IMG/VR virus record: IMGVR_UViG_3300037485_001620
Span: 1-44,998 of that record
Reading direction: 5' to 3' (one strand)
DNA: 44,998 nt
Source of the DNA: a virus
Position numbers and translations under genes: made by a program. Under the pieces are notes generated by a model, which did not search any database, had not been told where the DNA came from, and saw nothing but the letters and a program-made list of their open reading frames with translations. Below, one piece after another: positions 1-7,769 of the stretch (positions are counted from its first letter, which is position 1; each line of letters starts with the position of its first letter).

Positions 1-163
1 TTTTTTCCCTGTCCACTCTGAGACCCCCTGAAAAAAACCAGGATCAAGCCAACCTCTCACCCGCACCAAAAATGCTCCGGGATCAAGGCTGACTATCGCC
101 CACCACGTCCAGCTTGAAGAGCTTGCCGACGAAGCCCGCGCCAGCGCGGACTATGGCCCCGCC

Positions 164-550
164 GTGGCCGCCCTCAAGGCAGCCGCCACCCTGCGCGCCG
201 AGGCCGAGCTTGCGGCCGATGCAGACCACTGGGCCCGGCAGCCGAAGAGCGCGCAGATCCGCCGGGCCGTCGGCCTCGCGCTGGCCAAGGGCAGTTGGGT
301 CGCGTACCAACGCCTGATGCTCGACCTCGAGCGCGCCGAAGCCGAAGAGCGGTCAGCCCTCACCGCCGAAGCCGCAGCCGCCGACGACGCCACGCCCGAC
401 GGCGCCCTGATCGCCGCAGCCGTCGATCCCCTCGCCAGCCTCCCGCGCCACCTCGCCGTTGAAGCCTTCCGCCAGTTGGGGGCCCGCCTCTACCTGCCCA
501 CGGCCTACGCCGACGGCTCCCCGATTGCGCCCCTGGACGGCGCCCCATGA
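164..550 (+). CDS. Terminase small subunit, probably N-terminally incomplete
   Basis: Likely small terminase, the DNA-recognition partner of the large subunit that follows. The visible protein is Ala/Glu-rich and helical, with a stretch reading through Y-G-P-A-V-A-A-L-K-A, a pattern common in the central domain of small terminases. The first ordinary start is GTG at 164, but the same frame is open back to base 32 (stop at 29-31) and reads LTIAHHVQLEELADEAR just upstream, which looks like the same domain. The usual N-terminal helix-turn-helix is not visible, so the gene is either cut by the sequence end, frameshifted near base 90, or begun at a non-standard codon. The stop overlaps the large-subunit start (ATGA). 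Family call rests mainly on position. Confidence 0.6.
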   Translation: MAALKAAATLRAEAELAADADHWARQPKSAQIRRAVGLALAKGSWVAYQRLMLDLERAEAEERSALTAEAAAADDATPDGALIAAAVDPLASLPRHLAVEAFRQLGARLYLPTAYADGSPIAPLDGAP

Positions 551-2076
551 CCACCGCCGACGCCACCCCGGCCGCACCCTTCGACCGCGCCGCCCTGCTC
601 GCCGCCACCCACGGGGCCGTCGCCGCAGTCGAGCGGATGCAGGCCAAAGTGAAGCGCGACCCCGGCGGATACTACCGCTGGCTCCCGCGGCAAGACCGCT
701 TCCTGCGCGACCCCTCCCGCCGCAAGCTCATCCGGGCCGGCAACCAGCACAGCGGCAAAACCACCGTCGCGCTCTACGAGCTGATCGGCCGCTGCCTCGG
801 CACCCATCCGCACCTCAAGACGCGCCGCCCACCCATCCGGGCTTGGGTCGTCTGCGCCCGCGTAGACCAGTCGATCCCGATCCAACAGAAGTTCGTGGAC
901 CTGCTACCAGACGGCGTCCTCGACAACCTTGACCGCTTCGACCCTGGCGCCGGCTTCCGCAACGAAGCCCGCGAAGCCGTCTTCAAGAACGGCAGTCGCG
1001 TCAAGTTTATGACGACCGGGCAGGATCCGATCGCCTTCGCGGGCGCCACCCTTGACGTCGTCCTCTTCGACGAGCCCCCGCCACAGCGCGTTTTCCACGA
1101 AGCCAACAAACGCCTCATGCGACGAAACGGCGTGATGCTGATGAGCCTCACCCCAATCAACGCGGGCCCGATGGATTGGCTCCAGGAACTCACCGAGCGG
1201 AACCCGCCCGTCATCAAGGACATATGGGAACCACTCACCCCCGCGAGCTTCATCCCCGTCGGCTCCACCGAACCCCTACAACTTGACGACGGCACCGTGC
1301 TCAACGCTGCTTTCATCAAGCGGCTCGAAGACGAAGGCGACCCCTACGAGAACCCCATCACCGTCCACGGCGAGTGGAACCCGCGCACACAAGGGCAAGT
1401 GTTCAGCACCTTCGCCATCCAAGAGCACGTCGTCGGCGCGATCGAGACCAAGCCCGGCGAGCATTGGTCCGTCTGCATCGGCGTAGACCACGGCGAGATC
1501 GCAGGCAAGGAAGCCGCGATCCTCGCCTTCGTGCGCCGCATCCCGCAGGCCGAGGGCGGCGGTGAACAGGTCTACGTCGCGGCCGAGTACGTCGGCGGGT
1601 CCGACATCACGATCGACGCCGACGCCGAGGGCATCATCAGCATGCTCGCCCGCTATGGCCTGGATTGGGGCAGCGTAGACAGCGCCTGGGGCGACAAGAC
1701 CACGACCGACAGCGCGTGGCGCAGCAAGGGCAACCGTGACCTCATCGCCGCGATCCGCAAGGCGATGGACCGCAAGAAGCCCGGATCGGGTCGAATGATC
1801 ACCAAGCGCAACGAGTTCCAACAAGTCAAGGTCGGCGAGGGCCGCGCGCAGGGCTCGGTGAACCTCGGCGTAAAGTACGTCAACCAGCGGATCCTGCGCC
1901 GCGGACAGTTCATGGTCCACGACTCCTGTAAGCACTTGATCAAAGCGTTGCAGGAATGGGACTACCATCCAAGGCACCCAGGGAAAGACATCATCGACGC
2001 ACTGCGCTACAGCCTGAACGACTTCATCTTTGAGGGCCGGCGCCTCGCCGTCATCCCCCACCTCTCCGCCTCGTGA
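547..2076 (+). CDS. terL: Terminase large subunit (packaging ATPase-nuclease)
   Basis: Motor that pumps DNA into the prohead and cuts the concatemer. At 509 residues it has family-typical length. The ATPase half shows a Walker A of the form GNQHSGKT (residues 65-72) and a Walker B ending LFDEP with D175-E176. The C-terminal RNase H-like nuclease half shows the first metal-binding Asp in GVDHG (D314) and a late acidic residue in IIDALRY (D484). The ATG overlaps the preceding stop. The downstream portal gene confirms a standard packaging module. Family is clear; packaging mode (cos or pac) cannot be told from sequence alone. Confidence 0.95.
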   Translation: MTTADATPAAPFDRAALLAATHGAVAAVERMQAKVKRDPGGYYRWLPRQDRFLRDPSRRKLIRAGNQHSGKTTVALYELIGRCLGTHPHLKTRRPPIRAWVVCARVDQSIPIQQKFVDLLPDGVLDNLDRFDPGAGFRNEAREAVFKNGSRVKFMTTGQDPIAFAGATLDVVLFDEPPPQRVFHEANKRLMRRNGVMLMSLTPINAGPMDWLQELTERNPPVIKDIWEPLTPASFIPVGSTEPLQLDDGTVLNAAFIKRLEDEGDPYENPITVHGEWNPRTQGQVFSTFAIQEHVVGAIETKPGEHWSVCIGVDHGEIAGKEAAILAFVRRIPQAEGGGEQVYVAAEYVGGSDITIDADAEGIISMLARYGLDWGSVDSAWGDKTTTDSAWRSKGNRDLIAAIRKAMDRKKPGSGRMITKRNEFQQVKVGEGRAQGSVNLGVKYVNQRILRRGQFMVHDSCKHLIKALQEWDYHPRHPGKDIIDALRYSLNDFIFEGRRLAVIPHLSAS

Positions 2077-2084
2077 GGCCACAC

Positions 2085-2381
2085 ATGAACGCCACCGCCC
2101 GACCCAGCCCCCTCGGCCCCATCCTCGCCGCCCTGCTCGCCACCGCCTGCGCCGACCGCAACGACAGCGCCGGCAGCGAGGCCTCGACGCCGCAGACCAT
2201 CACGATCCAGATGCTCACTGCCGACGACGTCACCGCGGGCGTCCCTGCCGACGGGATCATCGTCAGCGTCCACGCCTGCCAACCCGGCCCGCGCTGTGAG
2301 CCCGTCGAGTGGTACGTCACCGATGGGATGCTCTACCCGGTCGCGCCGCACCCCGACTTCCGCGTCGTGTGGCTCCGGTAG
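2085..2381 (+). CDS. Predicted small lipoprotein between terminase and portal
   Basis: A 98-residue protein with a secretion signal: a short N-terminal segment, a hydrophobic core (LGPILAALLATAC) and a lipobox-like L-A-T-A-C, so Cys about 22 would be lipidated after signal peptidase II cleavage. The mature part is small, acidic at its start, and has a second Cys pair (ACQPGPRCEP) that could form a disulfide, fitting an extracytoplasmic location. I chose ATG 2085 because it gives the clean signal peptide; GTG 2073 is possible. A membrane lipoprotein is unusual between terL and portal. Function unknown; phage lipoproteins of this size can block receptors against superinfection, which is only inference here. 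Confidence 0.7.
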   Translation: MNATARPSPLGPILAALLATACADRNDSAGSEASTPQTITIQMLTADDVTAGVPADGIIVSVHACQPGPRCEPVEWYVTDGMLYPVAPHPDFRVVWLR

Positions 2382-2395
2382 CGTTGCCCTGCCCG

Positions 2396-2410
2396 CCGTG
2401 CTAAGATCGC
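2396..2410 (+). promoter_or_regulatory. Possible extended -10 promoter before portal
   Basis: CCGTGCTAAGATC contains an extended -10 (TG-C-TAAGAT, hexamer 2402-2407), nearly the same as elements before the capsid gene (5315) and the 17604 gene. No good -35 lies at 17-18 bases; a TTGCCC at 2384 is only 12 bases away. A ribosome binding site (CGGAG) follows at about 2414, before ATG 2429. Confidence 0.4.
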
Positions 2411-2428
2411 CCCCGGAGCCCTACCTAC

Positions 2429-4276
2429 ATGGACGACATCAAGCAGGCCCAGGTCAACGCCGACAGCAAGCGCCGCAGCATTCCGCTCCCCCCGGACGGC
2501 GGCGAGTACTCGCGCGTCCGAGGCACTCGCGCCCGCCGGTCGATGCTCGACGGCAACTGGGCCTCGCTCCTGGCCGAGCGCACCCGCGCCGTCCTGGGCA
2601 CCGAGCGCGCCGGGATGCAGGCCGATCCGTCCCTGTCGCTCAACCCGTTCAAGAGCACGTGCCGGACGCTCGCGGTCTTGTACGACGGCGAGCCCACGAT
2701 CAACCACCCTCGCGCCACCGCCGAAGACCTGAGCACCCTGACCGCCCGCCTGCGCCGCGCCGCCCTCTGGCCCACGATGCAGCGGACCCAACTGTACTGC
2801 CTCGGCCTGCGCGAGATGTTCAAACACGTCGCCGTCGATCCATCCGACGCCAGCGGCGCCCTGATCTTCCGCGACGTGTACCCCGACATGGTCATCGCCC
2901 GCGCCACCGAGGCCCGCCCCGACGTGCCCGCCCGGATCGAGGAACTCCGCGAGCGGTCGGCCGACTTCCTCCGCTCCAAGGGTATCGCGATCGCGGCCAA
3001 CGCTGACAAGGTGTGGACCGTGGATCTGTACGACCTCAGCGGCCCCCAGCCCGTTCACGCGGTCTACCTGCTCAGCGGCAACGGCACCGGCCAGACCTGG
3101 GGCCTCGGTGCCGACATCACCGAGCAGGTCTACGGCCGCCGCATGTCGGGCGAGGACTACCCATTCCGAGCCACCCCGACCCAGCCCGAACTGCGGAAGG
3201 ATCCCGAAGCCCTCGGCAAGCCAATCCTGCCCTACGTCCTCTACCACGCCGCCCCGAACGCTGATCGCCTGTTCGACCCGAACGATTGGATCGAGCTTGT
3301 GGACGGTACGCTGAACGTCGGCGTCGTCAACGGCTTCCTGCTGCACCTCTTGGGCGACGCATCCTGGCCGCAGAAGTACCTGATCGGTGGGATGCCCATC
3401 GCCGCCAAGGTCCAGATGGAGTCCGGCGACGACTCGGCCCCGCGCGTCCAGTACGTGCCCAGCGACCCGACGTCGGTCCTGATCATCGCGAATCAGCCCG
3501 ACTTCACCGGCCAGCCCAGCGCGGGTCAGTGGGAGCCGGGCGGGTCCATCATGGAGGTCGAGACCGTCCTCGCCAACATGATCAGCGCGCTCATGGAGTC
3601 CGCCGGCATCCCGGCGTCGGACATCCAGCGCCTGTCCGGCAACGCCCGCAGCGGCGCCGCCCTGTCGATCACCAACGAAGGCAAGCGCGAACTCCAACGC
3701 CGCTACCAGCCCATCTTCGAGAACGCAGATCAGCAACTGATCCGCATCTGCGCGATCCTACTGAACCGCCACAGCGACGCGATCGAAGCCGAAGCCGAAG
3801 CCGCTGGCGACCCGATCCCGCCCCGCTACCGCTACCCCGAGGGCGGCTACAGCCTGACCTACGCCAAGATCCCGCGCTCCCCGAGCGAACTCAAGGAACA
3901 CCGCGAGCACGTCCTCGCCTTGCTCGACCGGGGCATGATGAGCCCGGTTGAAGCCTACGCCGCGCTGAACGACGTCCCCGTCGAGATCGCCGCAGTCCGC
4001 CTGCTCGCCCTCCAAGCCGAGGCCAACGCCGCGACCGCCGCCCGCGCCCCCGAGGCCACCCCCGCGCCAGCCCCCACCAACGCCCCGGCGCCCGAGCAGC
4101 CCGCCACCGACAGCACGATGGATGACCTCGACGACATCATCGACGACCTCGACGACGGCGCCACCCTCGCCGAGATCCGGGCTGCCCTGATCGCCCTGCG
4201 CGGGTCCGACCCCAACGCCAGCGACGACGGCGAAGACGACGAAGACCCCCCAACCGCCCCGCCCGCCGATGCCTGA
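2429..4276 (+). CDS. Portal protein
   Basis: Forms the dodecameric ring at the capsid vertex through which DNA passes. At 615 residues it matches the SPP1 gp6-like portal group. Recognisable regions are a central SGIPASDIQRLSGNARSG segment followed by a long helix (residues about 390-440), resembling the portal stem and crown. The C-terminal tail is Pro/Ala-rich and then strongly acidic, with repeated Asp-Asp dipeptides and D/E runs. The start is preceded by CGGAG and a possible extended -10 promoter. The end overlaps the next gene by 8 bases, suggesting translational coupling. Position between terL and the scaffold/capsid pair supports the call. Confidence 0.9.
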   Translation: MDDIKQAQVNADSKRRSIPLPPDGGEYSRVRGTRARRSMLDGNWASLLAERTRAVLGTERAGMQADPSLSLNPFKSTCRTLAVLYDGEPTINHPRATAEDLSTLTARLRRAALWPTMQRTQLYCLGLREMFKHVAVDPSDASGALIFRDVYPDMVIARATEARPDVPARIEELRERSADFLRSKGIAIAANADKVWTVDLYDLSGPQPVHAVYLLSGNGTGQTWGLGADITEQVYGRRMSGEDYPFRATPTQPELRKDPEALGKPILPYVLYHAAPNADRLFDPNDWIELVDGTLNVGVVNGFLLHLLGDASWPQKYLIGGMPIAAKVQMESGDDSAPRVQYVPSDPTSVLIIANQPDFTGQPSAGQWEPGGSIMEVETVLANMISALMESAGIPASDIQRLSGNARSGAALSITNEGKRELQRRYQPIFENADQQLIRICAILLNRHSDAIEAEAEAAGDPIPPRYRYPEGGYSLTYAKIPRSPSELKEHREHVLALLDRGMMSPVEAYAALNDVPVEIAAVRLLALQAEANAATAARAPEATPAPAPTNAPAPEQPATDSTMDDLDDIIDDLDDGATLAEIRAALIALRGSDPNASDDGEDDEDPPTAPPADA

Positions 4277-4604
4277 CACCGTCACCCCGCCCGCCGCAGT
4301 CCAGGCCGCCGCACGTCGGGGCCTTGAGCTACGCGCCGATCAGCCCCCGTCAAACCGGGCCGGCACAAGCGTTGGTCTGCGCCGCGCAAGCCAACTGGCC
4401 AACGGTCAGCCTGTTAGTCTGTCCACCCTCAAGCGCATGGTCAGCTTCTTTGCCCGGCATGAGGTAGACAAGCAGGGCGAAGGCTGGGGCGTCGACAGCC
4501 CCGGTTACCAAGCGTGGCTCCTGTGGGGCGGCGACCCCGGCCGCACCTGGGCCGCCCGCATGATCCGCCGACTTGAGCGCGCTGCCAAGCGCACCACCTC
4601 CTGA
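4269..4604 (+). CDS. Conserved head-module protein, function unknown
   Basis: A 111-residue basic protein. Its pattern (AARRGLELR, then LSTLKRMVSFFARHEVDK, then AWLLWGGDPGRTWA) matches a small domain that I recall recurring in phage head-assembly regions, often near or fused to portal, protease or scaffold proteins. Biochemical role is not known to me. It starts inside the portal gene and ends 24 bases before the scaffold start, so it belongs to the head-morphogenesis operon. An assembly or scaffold-accessory role would be inference. Confidence 0.75.
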   Translation: MPDTVTPPAAVQAAARRGLELRADQPPSNRAGTSVGLRRASQLANGQPVSLSTLKRMVSFFARHEVDKQGEGWGVDSPGYQAWLLWGGDPGRTWAARMIRRLERAAKRTTS

Positions 4605-4613
4605 TCCACCCAC

Positions 4614-4631
4614 CATCGGAGAGCCCCGATG
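4614..4631 (+). promoter_or_regulatory. Hairpin holding RBS and start codon of scaffold gene
   Basis: CATCGG (4614-4619), AGAGCC, CCGATG (4626-4631) is a perfect 6-base inverted repeat. The GGAG ribosome binding site lies in the 5' arm and loop, and the ATG ends the 3' arm. The same 18 bases recur at 6403 and 9541. If it folds in mRNA it would mask initiation until opened by ribosomes or a protein. Confidence 0.6.
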
Positions 4632-5288
4632 TCCGAAGACATGGTCCCCCGCGCCCGCCTGAACGAAGAGATCGCCAAGCGCCGCGAACTTGAGGCCGAT
4701 CACACCGCCCTCAAGGCCACGCTCACCGCAACCCAGGCCACCGCCGCCGAGGCCGAAGCCCTGCGCGCCCAGCTCGCCACCGCGACCGCCGAGCATGAGA
4801 CGTTCCGCGTCGGCGTCGAAGCGGGGATCACGGACCCCGAGGGCCTCGACTTGGCCCGGTACTTTTACGACAAGGTCCAGCCCGCCGAAGGCTCCGAGCG
4901 CCCCACGTTCAGCGACTTCATGGGCAAGCTCAAGACCGACCCCACCGCGCGCCCCAAGGCCCTCGGCGCGTACTTCTCCGACACCGCCGCCCCGGCCACC
5001 CCTGCCCCCGCCAGCGCCCCGCAGGCCGCCCCAGGCAAGCCCGGCGCCCCGCAGGCCGCCGCCCCAGCCACGCCCGCTCCGGCGGCCCCCATCGCCCCCC
5101 AGCGCACCGCCGCGCCCCTGCCCGGCCTGCACACCGGCGCCACCCCCGCCCCGAGCCCCGCGCCCGCCGCCGGAGGATGGACCGCCGCCCAGCTCGCCAG
5201 CATGAGCCCCGGCGAGTACGCCACCCATCGGGCCGAGCTGCTACAGCAGGCCGGCGCCGACTTCACCGGCATGCTGGGTCGCCGCTGA
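4629..5288 (+). CDS. Capsid scaffolding protein
   Basis: A 219-residue protein directly before the major capsid gene. Residues about 8-65 form a likely coiled coil (heptads of Leu/Ala with Glu and Arg), followed by a short folded region (FRVGVEAGITDPEGLDLARYF) and then a Pro/Ala-rich low-complexity linker (about 120-185). The C-terminal end is compact and helical (WTAAQLASMSPGEYATHRAELL). Coiled coil, disordered middle and terminal capsid-binding helix are typical of scaffold proteins that direct prohead assembly and then leave. Translation starts in a hairpin (4614-4631). Confidence 0.85.
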   Translation: MSEDMVPRARLNEEIAKRRELEADHTALKATLTATQATAAEAEALRAQLATATAEHETFRVGVEAGITDPEGLDLARYFYDKVQPAEGSERPTFSDFMGKLKTDPTARPKALGAYFSDTAAPATPAPASAPQAAPGKPGAPQAAAPATPAPAAPIAPQRTAAPLPGLHTGATPAPSPAPAAGGWTAAQLASMSPGEYATHRAELLQQAGADFTGMLGRR

Positions 5289-5291
5289 TCT

Positions 5292-5320
5292 TGCAGCCGA
5301 TCGGGCGCCGTGCTACGATG
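5292..5320 (+). promoter_or_regulatory. Promoter for major capsid gene
   Basis: TTGCAG (5292-5297), a 17-base spacer, then extended -10 TG-C-TACGAT (hexamer 5315-5320). It lies just after the scaffold stop and gives the capsid gene its own start of transcription, fitting the need for excess capsid protein. Confidence 0.7.
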
Positions 5321-5330
5321 AGCCCGAGGC

Positions 5331-5345
5331 CCACGGTCGCACCGT
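5331..5345 (+). other. Leader hairpin before capsid gene
   Basis: CACGGT-CGC-ACCGTG is a perfect 6-base stem with a 3-base loop just after the predicted transcription start. A run of A follows, not U, so it is not a terminator on this strand. A 5' stabilising hairpin for the capsid mRNA is plausible. Confidence 0.45.
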
Positions 5346-5399
5346 GTAAAAAAGCGTAGGCCGGTCAAACCAACCAACGCCCCACCTACGAGGTGCACT

Positions 5400-6317
5400 G
5401 TGGCCAACGAAATCCTCGCCGCATCGTCCAACTTCCTTGTCGCTTCGGTTCTTGAGCTTGAGATCCTGACCAAGCTCAACAGCCTGCTCAACCTGCGCGG
5501 CTCGCCCGCCCTGGTCGACTTCTCCCCGATGGCCGCCCGCGGCTCGCTCACCCTGGCGATCCCCCTCGCCGGCTGGGATGCGCTCGTGATGACCGCCCCC
5601 GGTGAGGCGACCGGCGTCTCCAACACGGCGCTTGACAGCAGCCAGATCACGCTGACCATCGCCCGTCAGGCCATTCAGCTTGAGGTGAGCGACGAGCTTC
5701 TGATCAGCACCCTCGGCGGCGCGGTCGGCGTCGAGCGCCTCGCCGGCTCGGCCGTCAGCGCCTACATCAACCGCCACAACGACCTGACGGTCGGCCTCTT
5801 CTCCGGCGTCACCGCCAGCGCCGGCACCTCCGGCTCCGACCTGACCCTTGATGACGTGGTCGATGCGACGCAGACCCTGATGCGCGCGAACAACGTCGAT
5901 GGCATCTACTGCATGCTCCACGGGCAGCAGATGGGCGACCTCCAGAACAGCCTGCGCGGCGAGGGCGGCGCGCTGATGTTCTCCGCCCCGACCGCCGAGA
6001 TGATCGCGGCCAAGGGCAAGGGCTACGCCGGTTCGTTCCTGAACGTGGACTTCTGGGTCAACAACCGGGTCGCCACCGCCAACAGTGGCGCCGATCGCGC
6101 GGGCTGCATGTGGAGCCGCGGCGCCTTCGGGTACGCCGAGGCCACCCACCCCTTGTCGCAGTTCCGCGCCTCCGTGAACCCGCAGGTCGTGTCGCCCGTG
6201 CTGATCGAGTTTGAGCGCGGCGCCTCCACCGGGCTCAACAAGGTCATCGCTTCCGCCTTCCTCGGCGTGGCGATGGTCGAAGATGCGCGCGCCGTCAAGA
6301 TCGTGACCGACGCCTGA
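5400..6317 (+). CDS. Major capsid protein (HK97 fold)
   Basis: A 305-residue protein immediately after the scaffold, beginning MANEILAASS. It shows the organisation of HK97-fold capsid proteins of the non-cleaved, scaffold-dependent type: N-terminal helix, a strand-rich region with GSLTLAIPLAGWDA, and a helical A-domain. Start is GTG at 5400 with a GAGG ribosome binding site about 8 bases upstream. It has its own promoter (5292-5320) and is followed by a strong GC hairpin (6330-6358). No protease gene is seen in the head module, consistent with a separate scaffold rather than a cleaved delta domain. Confidence 0.9.
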   Translation: MANEILAASSNFLVASVLELEILTKLNSLLNLRGSPALVDFSPMAARGSLTLAIPLAGWDALVMTAPGEATGVSNTALDSSQITLTIARQAIQLEVSDELLISTLGGAVGVERLAGSAVSAYINRHNDLTVGLFSGVTASAGTSGSDLTLDDVVDATQTLMRANNVDGIYCMLHGQQMGDLQNSLRGEGGALMFSAPTAEMIAAKGKGYAGSFLNVDFWVNNRVATANSGADRAGCMWSRGAFGYAEATHPLSQFRASVNPQVVSPVLIEFERGASTGLNKVIASAFLGVAMVEDARAVKIVTDA

Positions 6318-6329
6318 TAGGCATGCCAA

Positions 6330-6358
6330 CCCGGCGGGCACTCACCCCGCCCGCCGGG
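6330..6358 (+). terminator. Hairpin after capsid gene
   Basis: CCCGGCGGGC (6330-6339), a 9-base loop, then GCCCGCCGGG (6349-6358), a perfect 10-base stem. No U tract follows, so it may attenuate transcription or protect the capsid mRNA 3' end rather than fully terminate. Confidence 0.55.
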
Positions 6359-6402
6359 CTTGCCGCGGGTCAACCGATACCCGCCCCCCTTCGTCCACCC
6401 AC

Positions 6403-6420
6403 CATCGGAGAGCCCCGATG
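6403..6420 (+). promoter_or_regulatory. Hairpin holding RBS and start codon (second copy)
   Basis: Identical to the element at 4614-4631, including the upstream CCACCCAC. The 3' arm CCGATG supplies the ATG of the next gene at 6418. Confidence 0.6.
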
Positions 6421-7080
6421 CCGCTGCCTACCCGCCGCCCCGCCGAGACCGCCATCCGAGGCGAAGCCGTTGCCTCCCTTGACCGCACCGAGCGGATCCG
6501 CCTGGACCCCACGCCGGGCTTCCTGCTGTCCTGCTCGCCGGAGAGCTACGAGCTGAGCGAGATCGACGGCCAGCCCGTCTATCTGCCCACGATTCAGAAG
6601 CACGAAACCAGCCCCGGCAGCAACGGCGTGGACAAGAACGGCGGCACCGCGCACCTTCAGGCCAACCTGACCACGCGCGGCCAGATCCTGATCCAGCCGA
6701 CCCAATGCCCGCCGGAACTGACCCCCGACGGTCGCCCCGGCTACCTGCGCCGCTACGAGTGCGTCGGCGGCTACACGCACTTGGAGTCCTGGGTCGCCGT
6801 CCTGCCCGCCCCCGGCGGCAAGCACGCGGCCCAACTCACCAAGGCCAACGAGCAGTTGTTCCGCAGGTGGCGCCTTTGGCTGATGGAGTCCGGCGCCGTT
6901 CCGTTCCCGGCCGAGGATTGGATCCAGCGGTACGAAGACCGCCTCGGCGAGCGCGCCCACCGCCGCGCCGCGCAGGCTTCCGCCCCCGAGATCAAGGCCG
7001 AGCGCGCCGCCGAGGCCGACGCCCAGCTCAAGAAGGCCCGCAAGGCCCGCGCCACCGTGAGCGAGGTGACCGATGGGTGA
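6418..7080 (+). CDS. Unknown head-module protein
   Basis: A 220-residue protein I do not recognise. The N-terminal two thirds look globular, with aromatic and Pro content and a stretch GYLRRYECVGGYTHLESW; three Cys residues occur. The last 60 residues are a highly charged Ala/Arg/Lys/Glu helix (about 170-212), probably an extended or coiled-coil tail. It follows the capsid gene and shares the scaffold gene's translation-start hairpin, so it may be made together with scaffold. A role in head completion or decoration is inference. The stop overlaps the next start by 8 bases. Confidence 0.7.
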   Translation: MPLPTRRPAETAIRGEAVASLDRTERIRLDPTPGFLLSCSPESYELSEIDGQPVYLPTIQKHETSPGSNGVDKNGGTAHLQANLTTRGQILIQPTQCPPELTPDGRPGYLRRYECVGGYTHLESWVAVLPAPGGKHAAQLTKANEQLFRRWRLWLMESGAVPFPAEDWIQRYEDRLGERAHRRAAQASAPEIKAERAAEADAQLKKARKARATVSEVTDG

Positions 7081-7255
7081 GAACCCCAACGCCCGCCGAG
7101 CGATGGACGAAACGACCCGCCGCCTCGTCGATGAGGGCATCCGGCCCGATCGCGCCGCCGAGATGGCCCGCGACAGCGCCCGCCGCATCGACATCCGCGA
7201 GCAGGGCGGCACCCCTCCGCGCCGGCCGGATGCCGGCAGCACCCCGCGGCGATAG
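7073..7255 (+). CDS. Small charged protein, unknown
   Basis: A 60-residue protein, mainly Arg/Asp/Glu, predicted helical over residues 5-45 and ending in a Pro/Arg tail. It overlaps the previous gene by 8 bases and keeps the same strand and codon style, which supports translation. No motif is recognisable. Confidence 0.55.
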   Translation: MGENPNARRAMDETTRRLVDEGIRPDRAAEMARDSARRIDIREQGGTPPRRPDAGSTPRR

Positions 7256-7279
7256 CGCCGCGCCCGGCTTGACCGGGCG
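7247..7279 (+). other. Two adjacent hairpins at gene end
   Basis: CGCGGCG-ATAG-CGCCGCG spans the stop codon of the 7073 gene, and GCCCGG-CTTGA-CCGGGC follows directly. Both stems are perfect (7 and 6 bases). No U run follows, so they are better read as mRNA-processing or attenuating structures than as full terminators. Confidence 0.4.
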
Positions 7280-7290
7280 GGAGACACCCC

Positions 7291-7746
7291 ATGTCCGCTG
7301 GACCCCTCCGCTTCCGCAGCGCCGTTGGCGCCGCCTTCCGCAAACTGACGATCTGGACCGCCCCGTCCGAAGAGAAGATCGCCACCTCGCCGACGCTCAC
7401 CAGCGGCAGCGGCGCCCCCAGCGCCACCGAGCCCAACGGCTCGGTCTACCTCCGCACCAACGGCGCCGCGACCACGACTCTCTACGCCCGCATCAGCGGA
7501 GCCTGGGTGGCCGTCACCGCCTCGGCCCTCCCCGCCGCCAGCGTGTTTCTGAGCGCCGAGATCACCGGCAACGGCTCCGCGCAGAACACCGCCCACGGCC
7601 TCGCCACGGTGCCCGCCCTGGTCTTCGCGATCCCCAGCAACATGACCGCCGGGGCCTTCGTGGTCACCTACGGGACGCACACGGACACCAACGCGATCGT
7701 CACCGTCACCAACGGCGAGAAGTACCGGGTCATCGCCTTCAAGTGA
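7291..7746 (+). CDS. Structural protein, head-fibre or decoration-like
   Basis: A 151-residue Ala/Thr/Ser/Gly-rich protein. The C-terminal part, with GSAQNTAHGLATVPALV followed by short strands, resembles small beta domains seen in phage fibre and decoration proteins. The N-terminal part has GSVYLRTNGAATTTLY, also common in fibre-type beta structures. It lies between capsid and connector genes, so a capsid decoration or head fibre is more likely than a tail fibre. The assignment is by pattern and position only. Confidence 0.55.
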   Translation: MSAGPLRFRSAVGAAFRKLTIWTAPSEEKIATSPTLTSGSGAPSATEPNGSVYLRTNGAATTTLYARISGAWVAVTASALPAASVFLSAEITGNGSAQNTAHGLATVPALVFAIPSNMTAGAFVVTYGTHTDTNAIVTVTNGEKYRVIAFK

Positions 7747-7769
7747 TCGGCCCAACGTAGGAGCCACCA

